Assembly: GCA_003049485.1 (NCBI GenBank) | Contig: PYST01000153.1 | Location: 26,993 to 90,992, forward strand | Direction: 5' to 3' | Source of the DNA: Ophioceras dolichostomum | Taxonomy: Eukaryota > Ascomycota > Sordariomycetes > Magnaporthales > Ophioceraceae | DNA: 64,000 bases | Translations under genes and position numbers: made by a program | The notes under the pieces: generated by a model | What the model was told of the DNA's origin: nothing | Database searches by the model: none | Seen by the model: only the letters and a program-made list of their open reading frames with translations | In this document: piece by piece, positions 1 to 10,302 of the stretch | Layout: each line of letters opens with the position of its first letter | How positions within the stretch are numbered: position 1 is the stretch's first letter

Positions 1-3000
1 CAGCCTGCTTGGCGCGGCGCGGATCTTGCTTCGCCAGCTGTTGCTGGGCAGCATTACCAGCGGCGGCCGAGACGGCGTCGACGGCAGCGTACCCGCTGGC
101 CTTAGCTAGCTCGGCAACTGTGACGCCCTTGATCGTGGCCTCGCGCTCCATCGCCGTCATGTAATGGGGATTCGTCGGCCCAGGAGGGTAGAGGTGAGCG
201 ATCATGACAGGCACCGGAGGCGCCGGCTGGTTGAAACGCCGCATCAGGTCGATCTGCTTTTGGTACATCTCCTTCATCCTCTCGTTGCGTGAGTATTCGG
301 CGATGCGTTGGAGGTCCTTAGGCGTGCCGTTGAGAAGCGCGACGCCGATGTGCGCCTGCTTGAGAGCTCCCACGTCGTTTGTGCCGTCACCCGCCATGAG
401 GGTGTAGTAGCCCATGTCCTTCAGACCCAACAAAATCTCCTCCTTCTGCTTGGGGGACACACGAGCATAGACCCACGTGTGCCGAAGCAGCTGCTTGAAG
501 CCGGGATGGTCTCGGAACTTGGCCAGCGCGTAGCCCGTCACACAGATGTCGTTCGAGTTCAGAATCTTCGTCTCAATGGGTTTCGACGGATCGACCGGGA
601 TATGAATCTTTTCGTCCACGCTGTGCCAGACCAGCTTGTCGCCGTTATCGTTGTGCTCGGGGGCATCCAGAATGAGGACATCACGATCCACAATGTCCAC
701 CTCGCGGGCAACGTGGACGGCCGTCAGGGGGTTATCGCCCGTGATCATGACCACGCGGTGGCTGCTCTCATTCAGCATCTGGACAGCCTGCTTGGCGTCC
801 TCCTTCAAGGGGCAGTGCAAGACCAGGAAACCAGCAAATTCAAGGCCAGCCTCGACGTTCTCCCGCTTAAGGTCGTTGATCTTGCTGGCCGCCAGTTCGC
901 CGTCACCGGTGAGCTGCTTATACGCCAGGGCAAGCACGCGCGAGCCTCGGCGGGTGAAGTATTTGTAGGTCTCCTCGTAGTCGGCCGGCACCTTCACCAA
1001 CATCTTCATGATGGTTTCCGGCGCGCCCTTGACGCCAACAAAGGTGCCCTGAAGCTTGCGACCGGTCTTGTCCTTACCATGAACGGTGGCAACGGAGCTC
1101 TGGCGCTTGAGCGCGGACGAGAACTGGAACCGGCGCTTGATCTGGACAGTGCCGGTAGTTCCGCCGTTAGATGCTGCAGCGGCGGTGTGAGAGAGAATAT
1201 CGTTCTTCCCAAGGCCCCATCCCAGTGCTGTCAGAGTCGCCTTCTCCATCGGGTCGCCCACGATCTCGCCCTCATCGAGCTTGACAAGCGCATGGGCGGT
1301 CGCCAGCACCAGCGTTGTCTCGAGGCCAGCAGAGTGGACGGGGGTCATGTTGCTGTGGGCCCCATCCGACTCCCGCGGTGTGTCGGTTCCGGAGTGGCCG
1401 AGTCCGAGGCCTGCGATGCCCTCCACCACAAGGTCCTCGCCTGTCAGGGTCCCGGTCTTGTCAAAGCAGGCTACATCGATGCGTCCACCGAATGGGATGC
1501 GGAAAGGCTCGGTGCAGAAAATAGCGAACTTGGCAAGCGCGGCCAAGCTGGTGTTCACGGCGAGACTGAGCTCCATCGGCAGCTCGGGAGGTACGACGCT
1601 GGTAACGATGAGGATGCAGTCTAGCAGCAACTTAGATCGCTTGCGGTCCCTGCGAACGCCCTCGTCCCAGACGTACCATGAGGCGGCGATGGCGAAGACA
1701 AGAAGGAACAGAATGAAGAGGAGAGCCTCAAAGTTGTTGGCCGACACGCGCTCGGTCGAATAGATCATTGTCCGGACAAGGCTGCCCTGGGACGTCTCGA
1801 ACCCGGTCTTGGTGATAATGGCCATGGCCCCATTGTCCGGCGGAGGGGGGACACCCGATGCTGCATTGGGTCGCGCATCTTCAGCTGTGCCATGGGTAAT
1901 CTGTAGCACCTTAGTTCCGCCCCAGAGGAAGGAGTTCTTATCAAGACCTTCAGGCTCGAGAAGGGCGTCACCGGGTCGGAGCTGGATGGACTCCTTTAGC
2001 AGGGGCGTGCTCTCGCCGGAAAGCATGGCCTCGTTGACGATAGCAGTGCCCTCCACCAAGATCATGTCGCAGGCCACGCCTCCGTCCTCCTTGGATCGGG
2101 AAACGGAAACCAGGTCTCCGGGTACGAGCTTGTCGCTCTGCACCTCGACCCAACTCCCGAGACGGTATACCCACATGTCGTACGGCTTCAGGCTCATGCC
2201 GCGGAACTCGTTCAGGGTACGCTGGCGCTGCCAGACAACAGTGCTCTCGAAGGCCACTAGCATGAACAGGGTGAACAACGAGTAGTACCAGTAGTCGTCC
2301 AGCATCCAAAGCCCGACGCAAAACACCTGGAACACGAAGAACGGCGCGACGGCATGTTCCTTGAAGAGTTCGGTGAATGAAGGGACCGGAATATCAAATG
2401 TGTTTGTTCCGTAGTGCTGCTCGATCCTGGTCAGCTCGGTGGCGCTGGGAATGCCCTTGGAAAGCTGGAAATGGCGGAGCTTGGGCTTGGGCTCGGCATC
2501 GATGTCGAAAGACAGGGTCCCGAACGCTTTCTTCGCGGGGTCGTAGAGGAAACGGCGCTTTTGGAAAAGGAAGGAAACATTCGTCTTGCCTCCAACCTAC
2601 AGAGAGAGCGCGCGGGCGGATATTCGCGTCCCTGTTAGCAAGTCGACGGCGACTGGGCGCAAGAGAGAATGGGGTAGCCCTGTCCAAGCGTGGGACGGGA
2701 GGGCGTAGGAGGCGGGGGGAGGAAGGGAGGTTGAACCTGATCGCGGTCAATTTTGCAGATATCGGCAGAGCCGGCATTAGCGACAGGAATCAGCTTGATC
2801 AGCTCGGCCTCCTCGACGGACCGCGCCTTTACGGCAGTGAATAGCGCCCTCAGGTTGACGCTCCAGTGTGTGCTGAGCCAGGCCAGACTCTGAAAAGTGA
2901 CGATGGTCCCGACCCAGACAAAAGTCCACTCCGGCGCACCGATGTAGGTGTCGTAAAGCTCCGAGCTTAGGTAGAACCCGAGGAAGACGGGCCATATTAT

Positions 3001-3111
3001 CGCGAATGGCCAGACATAGGCGTGGTAATGGCGGGGCAGCGACTTCAGGAGCTGGGCCGACTTGATCTGTGAGTTGTCCACCAGAGGGGGCGGCGATGGC
3101 GAAGGCGCCAT
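1..3111 (-). CDS. SPF1: P5A-type ATPase Spf1 (ER transmembrane-helix dislocase), 3' part cut off
   Basis: P-type ATPase of the P5A class. In yeast Spf1 sits in the ER membrane and extracts mis-inserted tail-anchored and moderately hydrophobic helices; it was long annotated as a Mn transporter. The ATG is at 3111. Exon 1 (3111-2737, 125 codons) has the N-terminal membrane segments. A 140-nt intron (2736-2597) follows, and exon 2 runs open to base 1. Seen in exon 2: the actuator-type stretch ending SGESTPL, the phosphorylation motif DKTGT with its aspartate near residue 504 (codon at 1462-1460), and MITGDNPLT near 720-760. About 990 residues are visible; family members have roughly 1,200-1,300, so the last membrane helices lie outside the window. 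The gene is divergent from the antiporter and shares a 440-bp promoter with it. Identity is secure; the start is well supported by the family N-terminus. Confidence 0.95.
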
Positions 3112-3551
3112 TTTGCCTTGCTGCCTCTTCTCCTTCTCCTTCTCCTTCTCGCCTCTCCCTGGGTCTCTCTGGGCCCGTATGGTGGTATCGTCGACCGTTT
3201 TGAGCAGAAATGTGATAAAAAAGAGACACCGAAAGTTACGGAGTACAAGCAATGCGGACCGTGGTCGAGGGTCGAGGGCGTCGAAGAATGGGCCAAAAGT
3301 CGTGGAGTGACGAGATTCGCGTTGTTTAAATCTGTACTTTTTGAATGGCCAGGGTTTGGCTCCGCCACCACGGTTGCGGCACCATCAGTGTGCACGGACC
3401 ACCACGCGACACCGGATCTATGGACTGACGTCAACCTGAACCGAGTCGACTTTTCCTTCCGGTTCCGACGGTCCGCGTTGAGTCTCGGATTCTTGGAGTT
3501 AATTACTAGAATTTTCAAAGTTTTGCTTCACGCTGTAGCTCGGATTCGGGC
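3112..3551. other. Divergent promoter region between SPF1 and antiporter
   Basis: 440 bases hold the 5' leaders of both divergent genes. A CT-rich tract at 3118-3160 lies in the SPF1 leader, and a perfect TGACGTCA palindrome lies at 3426-3433. No coding sequence is seen. Confidence 0.6.
3426..3433. promoter_or_regulatory. CRE-type palindrome TGACGTCA
   Basis: A perfect 8-bp CRE/ATF site lies 119 bp before the antiporter ATG and 315 bp before the SPF1 ATG. Fungal bZIP proteins of the Atf1 and Hac1 type bind this core. The role is inferred from sequence and position only. Confidence 0.4.
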
Positions 3552-5405
3552 ATGTCTTCGCCCCATGATGGCTTTCTAGAGTATCATGAGCCTAGCAGTA
3601 CGTTGAAAACTCATCAATCCATTGACACAAATGCGGCGTGCAATGTGGTAGCCGATACAATGAAACTAACTATGGCTGCATTTTTTTCATCCGACAGTCA
3701 TCAGCCTCCTCACCCTGATTTCTTTCTTCATCATACTCTGCTTCGCTGAGTGGAGTTTTGATAAAATATGCGGCGCCGGACTCGTTGGCCAAATTGTGGC
3801 TGGGATGCTCTATGGCATCCCAGTTGGCAACATCCTCCTCCAGGAATGGCAAGAGACCTTCGTAGCGCTGGGATATCTCGGCCTCATATTGATTATTTTC
3901 GAAGGTCTGCAGAGGGGAACCGTGATGATATCACCATTTGCTCCTCCTCCTTGAGCAGTCCCAAATCTGATGGCGCCTAACATGTTCTAACAGGGGGCTT
4001 GACTATGAGATTGGACCTGATGAGGGAGAACTTCTTTCTCAGTCTCTGTGCCACCGCGGTCGGCATTTTGACGCCCATCGCTCTATGCTTCGCGCTGTTG
4101 TATACGGGGTTCTCTCATGGTTAGTGCTCGACATTACACCCAAAACGGAGTATGGCTAAGTTGAGGATTGAGGGACTCTAGGGGCTCTCGAGACTTTCAT
4201 TGTCGCCGCCGCGCTATCCTCTACCTCTATCGGGACCACATTTGTAGTCCTCAAAGGAGCGGCGACTGATATCGACTTCTCCGTTACTCGGGTGGGCGTG
4301 GTCCTGACAAGCGCCGCTCTCTTCGACGACATCTGTGGTCTCATCATGGTGAGCATCATACAAAATCTGGCCGCCTTCCAGACGGGCGAGAACGTCAACA
4401 TTGGCTGGCTCATCGGGAGGCCCGTCGTTGCGAGCATCTGCATTGGGCTGGTGCCTCCACTCCTAGCCAAATTCGTGGTCGCGCCACCGTACCGACACTA
4501 CCTCGAGCCCCTGCTAGGTCGATTCGGTGCCGGTGCTTTCATGATGTTTGCAGTGATGATCCTTTGCGCCTTCATCACAGTTGCAAGCTACGTTGGAGCC
4601 TCCGTCTTGTTCGGTGCTTTCATGGCTGGTACTTTCTTGAGCGCTCTTCCTGATGGCTCAGGGGCTCGGCCTGCAGTCGATGCTGGTGAGGCTAGAGATC
4701 TGAGATTTGCTGGTGCGTTTGAAAGATACGCTTCCAAACCACAGCAGTTCATCTTGCAGCCGCTATTTTTCTCCAGCATTGGGTTCTCCATCCCTTTCAC
4801 AAGGCTCTGGACCGCGGAGGCTGTCTGGAAGGGACTCACATTCTCGGTCCTAATGTTTATTGGAAAGGTTAGTGAACATTGGTGAAACCGTTCATGCCCT
4901 CGAAGCCGACACTCTTTGCCAGAGCGATACGGATGATGCTGACAGCTCTCACGTCCAGCTCGCTGTGGGTATCTGCATTCCCCTCTGCACTCTTTTCTCC
5001 AGCCTGGGAACCAAGGCCCGCACTCGAACAAGAGCACTGAGGGCCACCTGGTTTCCTTCATTGCTCCTTGGCTGTGGCATGGTCGCCAGAGGCGAGATTG
5101 GTCTGCTCATCATCCAGATTGGTCTAAACCAAACCCCTTTCCTCTCCGAAAAGGTGTTCATCATCGCGGTATGGGCCATTGTGCTCAATACGGTTGTAGG
5201 ACCGCTTATGGTTGGCGTCTTGGTGAGGCTGCATGGTATCCAGATTGCCCAGGACCAATTTTGGGGCACTCGGGGACAAATGCCAAACGAGGAAGATGCT
5301 TCGACCTCGGTAGCCTCTCATGAAGGCCAAGAACTGGCAACAAGCACCGCATTGGCATCGATGACGGCATCAATACCGCCGACGGCCAGACTCCCTAACT
5401 CCTGA
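3552..5405 (+). CDS. CPA2-family monovalent cation/H+ antiporter
   Basis: Membrane Na+(K+)/H+ exchanger of the sodium/hydrogen exchanger family (Pfam PF00999), expected to exchange alkali cations for protons. Five exons: 3552-3597, 3698-3904, 3994-4119, 4182-4867, 4959-5405, spliced to 503 residues. The first exon gives a short leader ending YHEPS. The joins restore continuous membrane segments, for example YHEPS-IISLLTLIS. The core carries LSSTSIGTTF and the paired aspartates of FDDICGLIM, the ion-site signature expected for this family. Later helices include YVGASVLFGAFMAGTF and MVARGEIGLLIIQIG. The C-terminal tail is short and polar, without a long regulatory domain. The fourth intron was set at 4868-4958 because this gives IGK-LAVGICIP in frame after a good branch site; nearby acceptors at 4922, 4945 and 5002 are possible. 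The family call is firm; the transported ion is unknown. Confidence 0.85.
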
Positions 5406-5531
5406 CCACGCCGAAGTCCATACGCGACAGCCAAGCAGAATTAAAATTTACCATCACCACTGGCCATTCCGCGATGGCATTGCACACGTCCTGGTATCCT
5501 AAGCCCATAGCCCCCGACTACCTCATCGGGC

Positions 5532-6983
5532 TCAGCCAATCTTGAAGGTTGACCCGATTTCGCCAGTCTTGATGTTCGAGAACTTCACCTGTGTCCACGG
5601 CGCCTCCTTGATGGTGTTCTCGGGTTTGCCAGTTCCCGCGGCGCAAGGGCCTCTCCCAGAGCCGAGGTCGGTTTCTGGGTTGGCGTCGACGGGAAATGTC
5701 CCGTCCAACCACTTCATGTTCGAGCCGGCGTCGTCCCAGATGCTCATGGCCAGTACCATACCACGATCGAGTGCTTCTCCCATCGCCTTCATTCCTCCCT
5801 GGTTCTCGAACGCGTTGACCCCACCAAACGCCTTCTTGAGTTTCGAGCAAACCTCATCCGTCAGGCTGTTGGTCTTGTCCAGCCCAGGCACCTGGGCGAG
5901 CGCGTTCTCGATCAGCTTCCCATCCTGCAGGTAGAGTCGCCTGATCTCGCGCAGATCGCCCGTCGAGTTGCCCGTCGTCGTCAGGAACTGCGTCACCACG
6001 GTGAACTTGCGGCGCGTGTCAAGGGTGGCGTTCGGGCTGTAGAAGGCATGCGAGCCCATGCGATACGGATTGAAGTCGCACCCGTCCTTGTCGCAAACGC
6101 CCGAGTATCGGTTTGTGTTGCCACACAACGCTCCAGAGCATTTGTACACTGCGGTCACGTTGCAGGGATGTGGCGTGTACGCTGTGGCGGCGCTGTTCGC
6201 CTCCCAGATGTCCATCTCGTTGCAGCACGCTCCCGATCCTCCCAGATTCGCCTATGGGGAGAGGTGGGTGTTAGTCAGGGGCTGTTGGCCAGCCAGACAG
6301 TCCATGAGTGGAGAACTTCCAGACCCGCACGGCAAGATGGATGTTTGTTAAGTTCTCACCTCTCCGTTGATAAATGGAGGACTCGGGCACTGTGCGTCGC
6401 AGTAACCCGTTCCATATCCCGCTCCCGCAGGGTTGAGCTCGCTCTTGCCACCATCCGCGAGCATCTCACTGAAGTAAAGAGCTCCGTTGGTCCCGCAAGG
6501 CAGCTTGCTCACGTCGACATCAAAGGTGAACTCCTTGTTCAGGAGTGAGAATATATCGTACGTCGACCCGTTCGCCAGCAGGTATACCCTTGGAGACGAC
6601 ATTTGAATGCCCTGTGTTTTGTTGACGTAAAGGGTCAAGGTCAACTCGCTGCCATTGGTATAAATCCCATAGGAGCTGTAGTCGACCCCTTCCAGGGCAC
6701 AGTTCTGTGCGCACGTCTTCGCATCCGGACACAGGGCGGGACTCAAACGATTCGTCTTGCAGTTCTCTGTGCCGTTGACGGTATGTAACCAGCGGTAGTC
6801 AGAGTCGAGCACCACAGAGGTGCTTTTCTCCACGCAACCATTCTTGATGGTGCATTCCCAGCTCGGAAGCTTGGGGTGAGTCTCTGGCGTCAGCTTGCCA
6901 ACTTGCTGCCCAAAGGCTGCCGTCGACAGCACAGCTGCCAGAATGAGGCCCGACGCAGTGGGATGGTGAATCATGGCTGCCAT
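5532..6983 (-). CDS. Secreted GH7 cellulase (cellobiohydrolase-like), no cellulose-binding module
   Basis: Glycoside hydrolase family 7 cuts beta-1,4-glucan with retention, releasing cellobiose from reducing ends (cellobiohydrolase) or cutting internally (endoglucanase). Exon 1 is 6983-6360 and exon 2 is 6251-5532, with a 108-nt intron at 6359-6252; the product has 447 residues. A signal peptide covers about residues 1-25; the mature protein starts near QQVGKLTPETHP, as is usual. The catalytic motif NEMDIWEANS follows directly after the splice, with nucleophile Glu220 and acid/base Glu225. CDKDGCDFNPYRMG and the SIWDD substrate-tunnel segment favour the cellobiohydrolase type. The protein ends right after the catalytic core (FSNIKTGEIGSTFKIG), so there is no linker and no CBM1. 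An alternative start is Met at 6974. The gene is divergent from the zinc-finger gene at 7939. Confidence 0.93.
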
Positions 6984-7938
6984 AGCGCGGAGCGGTATTG
7001 TGAGGGTAGAAGTGGTGGGCTTAGACGACTGAAAGAAGCCCAACCTGGAATCTGGGGATCAAGACGGAAGGGAAGACATCCGGGGAGGAGCTACCTACCT
7101 TGGGCCTATAACGTAGAATAGGTCCGTCCGTGCTCGACGGACTCAGGAGACGAAGGCATGATCATTAATGTCTCTGAGACTAGGCCCCTCATTATCACGG
7201 GTATACCCAAATTGAATCTGGGGAACAACTGATGAGCATTAGGGTTTTGTCGAGGCTTCCCGCGCCCCTATTTTGCCAGGATCCCTGAGGCCCCTTGAGG
7301 CCAGCCAGTCGGATGTTGGAGTCATAAGAAACAAGCCGAATAGATTGGGTTGACATGGGGATCCAAGGATACGTTTCCTCATCCGAACGGGAGCTGATGG
7401 CTTGGGAAACGTCACATCTCAGCAGTCAAACGGCTCAACCCTGGCTCTACGACGAGGCTTGGAAATTGGCGGGACGGCTGGAGGGATTGGTTCGGCGAAA
7501 CAAAGCGGTTCAACTGCTTCGAGCCGTCGAATTATCGATCTTGCTTTTTGGGGAGGACGGGTAAATCGGGAGGACTAGCCGTGGGCGAGGAGGCAAGGCC
7601 ATTGACATTGATAGGTGCCATTATAGCCCCGAGGCAGGCGGACAACTTGGTTCCGGCGCTGTTACGCGGTGATGTTAAGAGCTGTGTGCCGCTTTGGTGA
7701 AATGGTTGGGGGCCGGCCAGGCTACGGTAAGCTAAAAATTAGGGAGAGGTATCTACTGGGTGCATATGGGGTAACTGTCCCGCGTTCGGCCAGGCACCCG
7801 AGAGGGGTAAAAAGCTGAAAGCACAAACGTCATTCCGCGGGATCATCAAACCGTCAAATCTTCCCACACCCGAGTTCTTTCGCGTTTCTCTGGCCAGGGT
7901 GTAGCCGCCTTTGCCGACATCGGCCCCGTGAACGCATC
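6984..7938. promoter_or_regulatory. Divergent promoter of the GH7 gene and the C2HC5 gene
   Basis: 955 bases without a convincing gene. On the GH7 side there are several matches to the carbon-repressor consensus SYGGRG: CTGGGG near 7053 and 7217, and CCGGGG near 7080. A TATAGG-like element on the minus strand (near 7109) lies about 125 bp upstream of the GH7 start. Glucose repression through a CreA-type factor is plausible for a cellulase but is inferred only from these short motifs. Confidence 0.35.
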
Positions 7939-9609
7939 ATGTCGCTAATTCAGCTATCGCAGCTGATCGACCTGCCGGAATCCGATCTTCAACAAGTCCT
8001 CGACTACGCGCAGACGCTGTCGAAGGCCGAGGCGGCGGACCATTTCAAGAACCTCCTGGGCGAGTCTCCCAAGGCCATCGAGTTCATCTCCTCCTTCAAC
8101 TCTCGACGGAAAGATCCTGCTGCTGGGACACCGACGCCTCAGCAGCCGCAACTCGACTCCTCCAGACTAGACGAGCGAGACGCCGTGCCAAAACCCAAGC
8201 GTAACGACAAAAAGAAGAAAGCGGCCGCCCTGCATACCCCGGCTCCTCGCAGGATCGTCAATCTTGGACCCGGTGCCGGCACGGTCTATAACAAGAAAGA
8301 CCTCGACGAAGATTATATCTCGGGCAGATCCGGAGCCTCCAGCCCGTCCTTGAAGCCAGGCTCCTCCAGGCCCACGCCCCCGCCCTCGTCCTCCGCAACA
8401 CCACCGCCCTCCAAACCTCCACCGTCCGCCTCGGGCTCCTTGATATCCGACCTTCTCCCCGTTCCAAAGCCCAAGTCGAGATCAAATGCCGGCTCAAACC
8501 CCAGCTCTCGCTCCTCGACGCCGGGTCCCTTTAAGGGGGGTAATGCTTCTACTAAAATATCGATAACGGGCGGCACGCCGATGCACGGCGCATCGACTGC
8601 CGTTGCTGACCTGGATGCGGCGATTCGGTCTTTGGAGATCACAACGAACCCCACGCTCAGCGGCGGCGGCAGCGACAACGTTGCCGCCCGCCGCTGCAAT
8701 TGCGTCGCGAAGAGGCATCCCCTTCAGGCCGCGGCGCCGAACTGCCTCAGCTGTGGCAAAGTGATCTGCTTGAAGGAGGGCCTCGGCCCCTGCACGTTCT
8801 GCGGGGCCGCACTATTATCCTCAGAGGAGGTACAGGCCATGATCAAGGAGCTTCGTGCGGAACGAGGCAAAGAGCGAATGGCAGTCGACCGCCAGGCAAA
8901 CCGCAAGGCCGACGTTGCGTCCACGCCCCGGCCATTCACGAAGCCCAGGGAAGGGCCCAGCGAGGATGCCCTCTCAGCCGCCGTTGAGGCGAAGGCCCGT
9001 GAGCACCGAGACCGGCTTTTAGGATTCCAGGCACAGAATGCCCAGCGGACGACCGTCCGAGACGAGGCGAGCGACTTCGACGTGTCAGTGGCGGGCAGCA
9101 TGTGGGCAACCCCGGAGGACAGGGCTCGGGAGCTCAAGAAGCAGCAGAAGCTGCTGCGCGAGATGGAGTGGAACGAGCGCCCGGAGTACGAAAAGCGCAA
9201 ACAGGTCGTGAGCATCGACCTTGTGGGCGGCAAGGTGGTCAAAAAGATGGCTGCTGTTGAGCGGCCGCCGAGCCCGGACTCGGAGGACGACGGAGTCGGG
9301 GGCGGCCGGGCTTCTGTGCTTCAACAGGAAACGGATGGCAACAACAACAGGGTGTCTGGTGGCGGCGGAGCCTTCAGTAAGAATCCACTGCTGCAGGGGC
9401 TCATAAAGCCGGTCTATAACGCTCAGGACGCCCAGGGAACGGGTGCAGAGACGACTGAGCTAGCGGGGAGGAAGGACAAGAAGACACTCTGGCGACGGGT
9501 CCAGGACGACCTGGACGACAACGAAGACCTCATGCTTGACGGGGGCATGCTCGGCGGGCCATCGCAGGGCCCGTCTGCGGCAGCCGGGGACGAGCCAAAC
9601 TGTGGTTGA
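7939..9609 (+). CDS. C2HC5 zinc-finger protein, ASC-1 (TRIP4)/Rqt4-like
   Basis: Single exon, 556 residues. Around residues 250-295 lies a C2HC5 zinc finger (Pfam PF06221): CNC, then a His, NCLSC, VIC and PCTFC. This domain is typical of activating signal cointegrator 1; its yeast counterpart Rqt4 belongs to the trigger complex that splits collided ribosomes. The N-terminus (residues 1-55) is a helical segment typical of the family, followed by a disordered, Pro/Ser-rich and basic linker. The second half is charged and helical (residues 300-420), then low complexity. A conserved short motif, FSKNPLLQGLIKPVY, lies near residues 476-490. The start is chosen because it begins the conserved MSLIQLSQLIDLP segment. 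The domain call is firm; function in ribosome quality control is by family analogy. Confidence 0.85.
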   Translation: MSLIQLSQLIDLPESDLQQVLDYAQTLSKAEAADHFKNLLGESPKAIEFISSFNSRRKDPAAGTPTPQQPQLDSSRLDERDAVPKPKRNDKKKKAAALHTPAPRRIVNLGPGAGTVYNKKDLDEDYISGRSGASSPSLKPGSSRPTPPPSSSATPPPSKPPPSASGSLISDLLPVPKPKSRSNAGSNPSSRSSTPGPFKGGNASTKISITGGTPMHGASTAVADLDAAIRSLEITTNPTLSGGGSDNVAARRCNCVAKRHPLQAAAPNCLSCGKVICLKEGLGPCTFCGAALLSSEEVQAMIKELRAERGKERMAVDRQANRKADVASTPRPFTKPREGPSEDALSAAVEAKAREHRDRLLGFQAQNAQRTTVRDEASDFDVSVAGSMWATPEDRARELKKQQKLLREMEWNERPEYEKRKQVVSIDLVGGKVVKKMAAVERPPSPDSEDDGVGGGRASVLQQETDGNNNRVSGGGGAFSKNPLLQGLIKPVYNAQDAQGTGAETTELAGRKDKKTLWRRVQDDLDDNEDLMLDGGMLGGPSQGPSAAAGDEPNCG

Positions 9610-10302
9610 CAGCATCAGAATCAGAATATATGCGTTTTCTGACCCCACGCGATCTGCCTTCCGCGTCCAGGTCAGCCAGTCTTTGGTTTACGTTGGGCTT
9701 GTAACCTGGCATTTCGCGTTTCTCTCCGGCCGTGCTAGTTTACTTGCCCCCTCACCGCTGAGATCTGGTGAGAGCTTCGGAGGAAAGAAGAAAATGCTTC
9801 CGTTTGGCTCAGGTTTTGGGCCAGTGACTTGGAGGTAGCTGACCTTCCAACGCTTGCCCGGAAACTCTGTGTCTTGATTGGAATGGAGACCGACGCGAGA
9901 GTCTGGTGACTCTGGGAGTCAAGGGTCAGTCAACCATTCACTGTCCCCTGGTTGCTCCTGCCCTTTCGTTTTGCGTCGTTTCTCCCTCTCCTCCTAGTGG
10001 TCGGAGTACGACATGACCTTATCCACCATGTGCATGTTTGGGCTTCCTGATCGCCTGGTGGCAACCATCCGACTCTCTCCCATTCGTCTCCTCAATAACA
10101 TATGGGATTTATTTGGTGATTCGCCACTGGGTCTCTGCTTGCACCTCAAACAACTTAAAGTGGTTGTGTGCGCGTTCACGTCCCTTCGCCGGCTGCAATT
10201 AACGAAACAGTTACTCGCATACCCACCCAAAGCCCTACTCAATCCCTGCATCGTTTGCATTCTCCTGCATCGCTTTTCTCCCTTTGCGTAGTAGAGCCAA
10301 CT
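9610..10302. other. Intergenic
   Basis: About 690 bases hold the 3' end of the C2HC5 gene and the promoter of the permease. I see no coding sequence or RNA gene. Confidence 0.5.

Noticed and set aside
308..1624. Long plus-strand open frame of 438 codons
   Set aside because: It is the antisense shadow of the SPF1 coding frame, which carries DKTGT and TGDNP motifs on the minus strand.
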